A DNA stretch of 6,932 nt from Elusimicrobia bacterium CG08_land_8_20_14_0_20_59_10 (lineage in GTDB: Bacteria; Elusimicrobiota; Elusimicrobia; Elusimicrobiales; UBA9959). The notes under the pieces were generated by a model that saw only the letters and a list, made by a program, of their open reading frames with translations, made no database searches and was not told where the DNA came from. The DNA lies in NCBI GenBank assembly GCA_002779045.1, contig PEXO01000446.1:5916-12847 (forward strand), read 5' to 3'. The stretch's first letter is position 1. Each line of letters begins with the position of its first letter. This document shows, piece by piece, positions 4,250 through 6,932 of this stretch. The translations under genes were made by a program, and so were the position numbers.

Positions 4250-6129
4250 TGCTTTCGGATATAAAGAGCCCGCAGGATATAAAAAAACTGCCGGTTTCCG
4301 CCCTGCCGGAACTGGCCGCGGAAGTGCGCCGCCTGATAATAGACGGCGTGAGCAGGACCGGCGGGCACCTCGCCTCCAGCCTGGGGGCTGCCGACCTGAT
4401 ACTGGCCCTTCATTATGTTTTCGACACGCCCCACGACAGGATAATTTTCGATACCGGCCACCAGGCCTACGCGCATAAGATCCTTACCGGAAGAGCGGAC
4501 AAGTTCCATACCATACGCACGCTTAACGGCCTGTCCGGCTTCCTGAAACGCTACGAATCCGAATACGACGCTTTCGGGGCGGGGCATGCCTCCACCGCGC
4601 TTTCCGCCGCGGCGGGAATGGCCGCCGCCCGGGACCTGTCCGGTATGGAGCACAGCGTGGTGTCCGTAGTGGCGGACGGGGCGATGACCGGGGGGATGTC
4701 CTGGGAGGCCATGCAGAACATCGGCCAGCTGCGCACCGACCTGCTGGTGATACTCAACGATAACCAGATGTTCATCTCGCAGCGGGTGGGCCGCCTGGGA
4801 ATCATACTCACCAGGATGCTTACGATGGGCACCGTGCAGAGGGCCGTGCGCCGCACGGAGAACTTCCTGGGGCGTTTCCCGCTCTGGGGCAGGGTGATAC
4901 GCAGGGTGATAAAGCGCGCGCGCGTGTTCTTTTTTCCCGGCATGGTCTTCGAGGAAATGGGATTCGCGTATTTCGGCCCGGTGGACGGGCATAATATACC
5001 CGAGCTGGTGGCTGTGCTCGGCTACGTTAAAACGGTGAAGGGGCCCGTGCTGCTGCATGTCGTCACCACCAAGGGGCGCGGCTACGAACCCGCCGAGGAC
5101 TCTCCCACCGCGTTCCACGGCACGCCAAAGTTCGACGTGAAGACCGGGCATTCACCCGCCGCCGCTCCCGGCCAGGCCCCTACCTTTACTTCGGTCTTCG
5201 GCCATACGCTGGCGGAGCTGGCGAGCAAAGACCCCAGGATCTGCGCGATAACGGCGGCGATGCCGGAGGGCACCGGCCTTGACCTTTTCCGCGACAAGTT
5301 CCCCGGCCGCTATTACGACGTGGGGATAGCCGAGGAGCACGCCGTGACCTTCGCCGCGGGACTGGCCGCCGAAGGGATGAAGCCCGTGGTCGCCATCTAT
5401 TCGTCCTTCATGCAGCGCTCTTTCGACCAGGTGATGCACGATGTGGCGCTGCAGAAGCTGCCCGTGGTGATAGCCATGGACCGCGCCGGCATAGTGGGGG
5501 AGGACGGGCCCACCCACCACGGGGTTTTCGATATTTCGCTTTTCCGCATGCTGCCCGGCGTGGTAGTTATGGCCCCGGCCGACGAGAACGAACTGCAGCA
5601 TATGCTGGTTACCGCGCTGCACTGCGGCCTCCCGGCGCTGCTGCGTTACCCGCGCGGCAGGGCCTTCGGCGTGCCGCTGGATGCCGCCCCCGCCGTGCTG
5701 CCGCTGGGAAAAGGCCGCACGCTGCTGCCGGGACGGGCTATGAACTTCCTGGCCATAGGCAACCGCGTTCACCCGGCGGTGAAAGCGGCGGAGCTGCTTA
5801 AAGCCCGCGGCATAGACGCGGGCGTGGCGGATATGCGCTTTATAAAGCCGCTGGATACGGAACTTGTGGCACAACTGGCCGCCGCCGGCCCGCTTGTGAG
5901 CGTGGAGGACAATGTGCTGGCGGGCGGTTTCGGTTCCGCGGTGCTGGAATACCTGAATACCGCCGGCCTGGACGCCCCGCTCCTGCGCCTCGGGATCGGA
6001 GACGCGTGGGTGGAGCATGGCAAACCGGAGGAGCTTTATGAAGGGGCGGGACTTACCGCGGAGAAGATAGCGGCCTCGGCGGCTGAATGGTTTGAAAATA
6101 CATACCTCGCAAACAGGAGTTCAAAGTGA
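4249..6129 (+). CDS. dxs: 1-deoxy-D-xylulose-5-phosphate synthase
   Basis: DXS joins pyruvate and glyceraldehyde 3-phosphate with thiamine diphosphate (ThDP), the first step of the MEP isoprenoid pathway; DXP also feeds thiamine and pyridoxal synthesis. At 626 residues it is full length. Visible motifs: GGHLASSLG with His40 (E. coli His49), FDTGHQAYAHKILTGR (67-82), ESEYDAFGAGH (103-113), the ThDP/metal segment ADG (142-144) to LNDN (169-172), GPVDGHN (243-249), the catalytic Glu362 in DVGIAEEHAVTFAAG (E. coli Glu370), DRAGIVGEDGPTHHG (411-425), RYPRG (466-470) and the C-terminal transketolase domain with RFIKPLD (530-536). Oddities: the usual GDG is ADG, and the usual MSIS after LNDN is MFIS. 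All other hallmarks are intact, so an active enzyme is expected. AGGCGGG (4235-4241) lies 7 bases before the ATG, which overlaps the ispA stop by one base. Isoleucine is mostly encoded by ATA. Cotranscription with ispA is a common arrangement. Confidence 0.97.
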   Translation: MLSDIKSPQDIKKLPVSALPELAAEVRRLIIDGVSRTGGHLASSLGAADLILALHYVFDTPHDRIIFDTGHQAYAHKILTGRADKFHTIRTLNGLSGFLKRYESEYDAFGAGHASTALSAAAGMAAARDLSGMEHSVVSVVADGAMTGGMSWEAMQNIGQLRTDLLVILNDNQMFISQRVGRLGIILTRMLTMGTVQRAVRRTENFLGRFPLWGRVIRRVIKRARVFFFPGMVFEEMGFAYFGPVDGHNIPELVAVLGYVKTVKGPVLLHVVTTKGRGYEPAEDSPTAFHGTPKFDVKTGHSPAAAPGQAPTFTSVFGHTLAELASKDPRICAITAAMPEGTGLDLFRDKFPGRYYDVGIAEEHAVTFAAGLAAEGMKPVVAIYSSFMQRSFDQVMHDVALQKLPVVIAMDRAGIVGEDGPTHHGVFDISLFRMLPGVVVMAPADENELQHMLVTALHCGLPALLRYPRGRAFGVPLDAAPAVLPLGKGRTLLPGRAMNFLAIGNRVHPAVKAAELLKARGIDAGVADMRFIKPLDTELVAQLAAAGPLVSVEDNVLAGGFGSAVLEYLNTAGLDAPLLRLGIGDAWVEHGKPEELYEGAGLTAEKIAASAAEWFENTYLANRSSK

Positions 6130-6932
6130 CAAAACAACCGAAGATAAGCAAAGAAGTTCTGGCGCTGCGCAGGGCTAAATCCTACCGCCGGGCCTATACC
6201 GATCCCGAATTCATGAGCCGTCCCGAGCTGCGCCCGGTGCGCCTGCAGCTTGAGATTCTGAAGCCGGAGATGATCCTGGCCGAGCATAACGTAAAGGCTA
6301 CGGTGGTCATCTTCGGCAGCGCCCGCACCCGCAGCCTGAAGCAGTCCGCCGAGCGTGTAGCTGTCCTTGAAGGCCGGTTAAAAAAAGACCGGGGCAACGC
6401 GGCCCTTCTCATCCAACTGGCCGCGGCCAAACGCCTGGCGCATTCCGCGAAATACTACGAAGTGGCCCGCGAGTTCGGTAAGCTTGTTTCCCTGAACGAC
6501 TGCGTTCCCGGCCACCGCCTGGTGGTGGTGACCGGCGGCGGCCCCGGGATAATGGAAGCTTCCAACCGAGGGGCTCATGACGCCGCGGCAAAGAGCGTCG
6601 GCCTTAATATAACGCTGGATATGGAACAGGGGCCGAACCCGTACGTTTCGCCGGAATTCTGCTTCCGGTTCCATTATTTCGCCGTGCGCAAGATGCACTT
6701 CGTCATGCGCGCCCGCGCGCTGGTGGTGTGCCCGGGGGGCTTCGGCACCATGGACGAGCTTTTTGAGGTGCTTACGCTGGTCCAGACCGGCAAGAAGAGC
6801 CGGCTGCCGATAGTCCTGGTGGGGAAGAAGTACTGGACCGACGTGATGAACTTCGCGAACATTGCTAAGTGGGGTTATATAGCCAAAGAGGACTTGAAGC
6901 TTTTCCGCTATGCCGAAACCGCTGAGGAGATC
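6126..6932 (+). CDS. LOG-family (TIGR00730-like) Rossmann-fold protein, long form, 3' end outside window
   Basis: GTG 6126 starts a frame that stays open to the window end (269 residues seen). AGGAG (6115-6119) lies 6 bases before it, and GTGA overlaps the dxs stop by 4 bases, indicating translational coupling. Motifs: VVIFGSAR (60-67), GGGPGIMEA (137-145), Arg188 in the VRKM segment, and PGGFGTMDE (203-211). Arg188 and Glu211 are 23 residues apart, like the catalytic Arg98/Glu121 pair of the Corynebacterium glutamicum LOG enzyme. Known: LOG proteins release cytokinin bases from their nucleoside monophosphates, and many bacterial members act as nucleotide phosphoribohydrolases. Compared with the short (about 190-residue) form, this protein has an N-terminal extension of about 55 residues and a charged, Ala/Leu-rich helical insertion at about 70-108 between the first strand and the usual first helix. 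The substrate cannot be told; a link to isoprenoid metabolism is suggested only by the operon. Confidence 0.9.
   Translation, partial: MTKQPKISKEVLALRRAKSYRRAYTDPEFMSRPELRPVRLQLEILKPEMILAEHNVKATVVIFGSARTRSLKQSAERVAVLEGRLKKDRGNAALLIQLAAAKRLAHSAKYYEVAREFGKLVSLNDCVPGHRLVVVTGGGPGIMEASNRGAHDAAAKSVGLNITLDMEQGPNPYVSPEFCFRFHYFAVRKMHFVMRARALVVCPGGFGTMDELFEVLTLVQTGKKSRLPIVLVGKKYWTDVMNFANIAKWGYIAKEDLKLFRYAETAEEI

Noticed and set aside
4246..6018. Two long minus-strand open frames opposite dxs
   Set aside because: Both are antisense to full-length DXS with all family motifs; they are products of low stop-codon frequency in GC-rich DNA.

Overview
The window is a GC-rich (roughly 60 %) bacterial chromosomal segment with five protein genes and no RNA genes, mobile elements or CRISPR arrays. 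A diderm bacterium is indicated by a PorV/PorQ-type outer-membrane barrel with a signal peptide. The combination of a stand-alone secreted clostripain-family peptidase, a PorV/PorQ-family barrel, a long LOG-family protein and heavy use of ATA isoleucine codons despite high GC reminds me most of Elusimicrobiota. That is an inference from gene content, not something proved by the sequence.

Layout. Positions 1-546 (minus strand, running off the left edge) encode a small exported, membrane-anchored protein that matches the C-terminal ring-building domain and second membrane helix of the flagellar MS-ring protein FliF, but carries its own signal peptide: a 'mini-FliF'. Positions 547-762 are a divergent promoter region with two sigma70-like promoters, a long imperfect palindrome and a short GGGCC tandem repeat. 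Positions 763-2019 (plus) encode a secreted C11 (clostripain-like) cysteine peptidase with an intact His/Cys dyad, ended by a strong intrinsic terminator. A new promoter with a stem-loop leader then drives a PorV/PorQ-family barrel protein (2170-3207).

After a structured 121-base gap with its own -10 box comes a tightly packed operon: ispA-type polyprenyl synthase (3329-4249), dxs (4249-6129) and a LOG-family Rossmann protein (6126 to the right edge). The stop/start overlaps TAATG and GTGA suggest translational coupling.

How the genes relate. dxs makes DXP, the entry compound of the MEP isoprenoid pathway (and a precursor for thiamine and pyridoxal). ispA condenses the resulting IPP and DMAPP to farnesyl diphosphate for undecaprenyl and quinone side chains. 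The LOG-family gene is cotranscribed but its substrate is not known here. The first three genes all encode envelope or exported proteins but are separate transcription units.

The points most worth a second look are the truncated FliF-like protein, with a nine-C homopolymer placed just before its membrane anchor; the apparently leaderless ispA start; the Gly-to-Ala change in the thiamine-diphosphate motif of DXS; and the helical insertion in the LOG protein.
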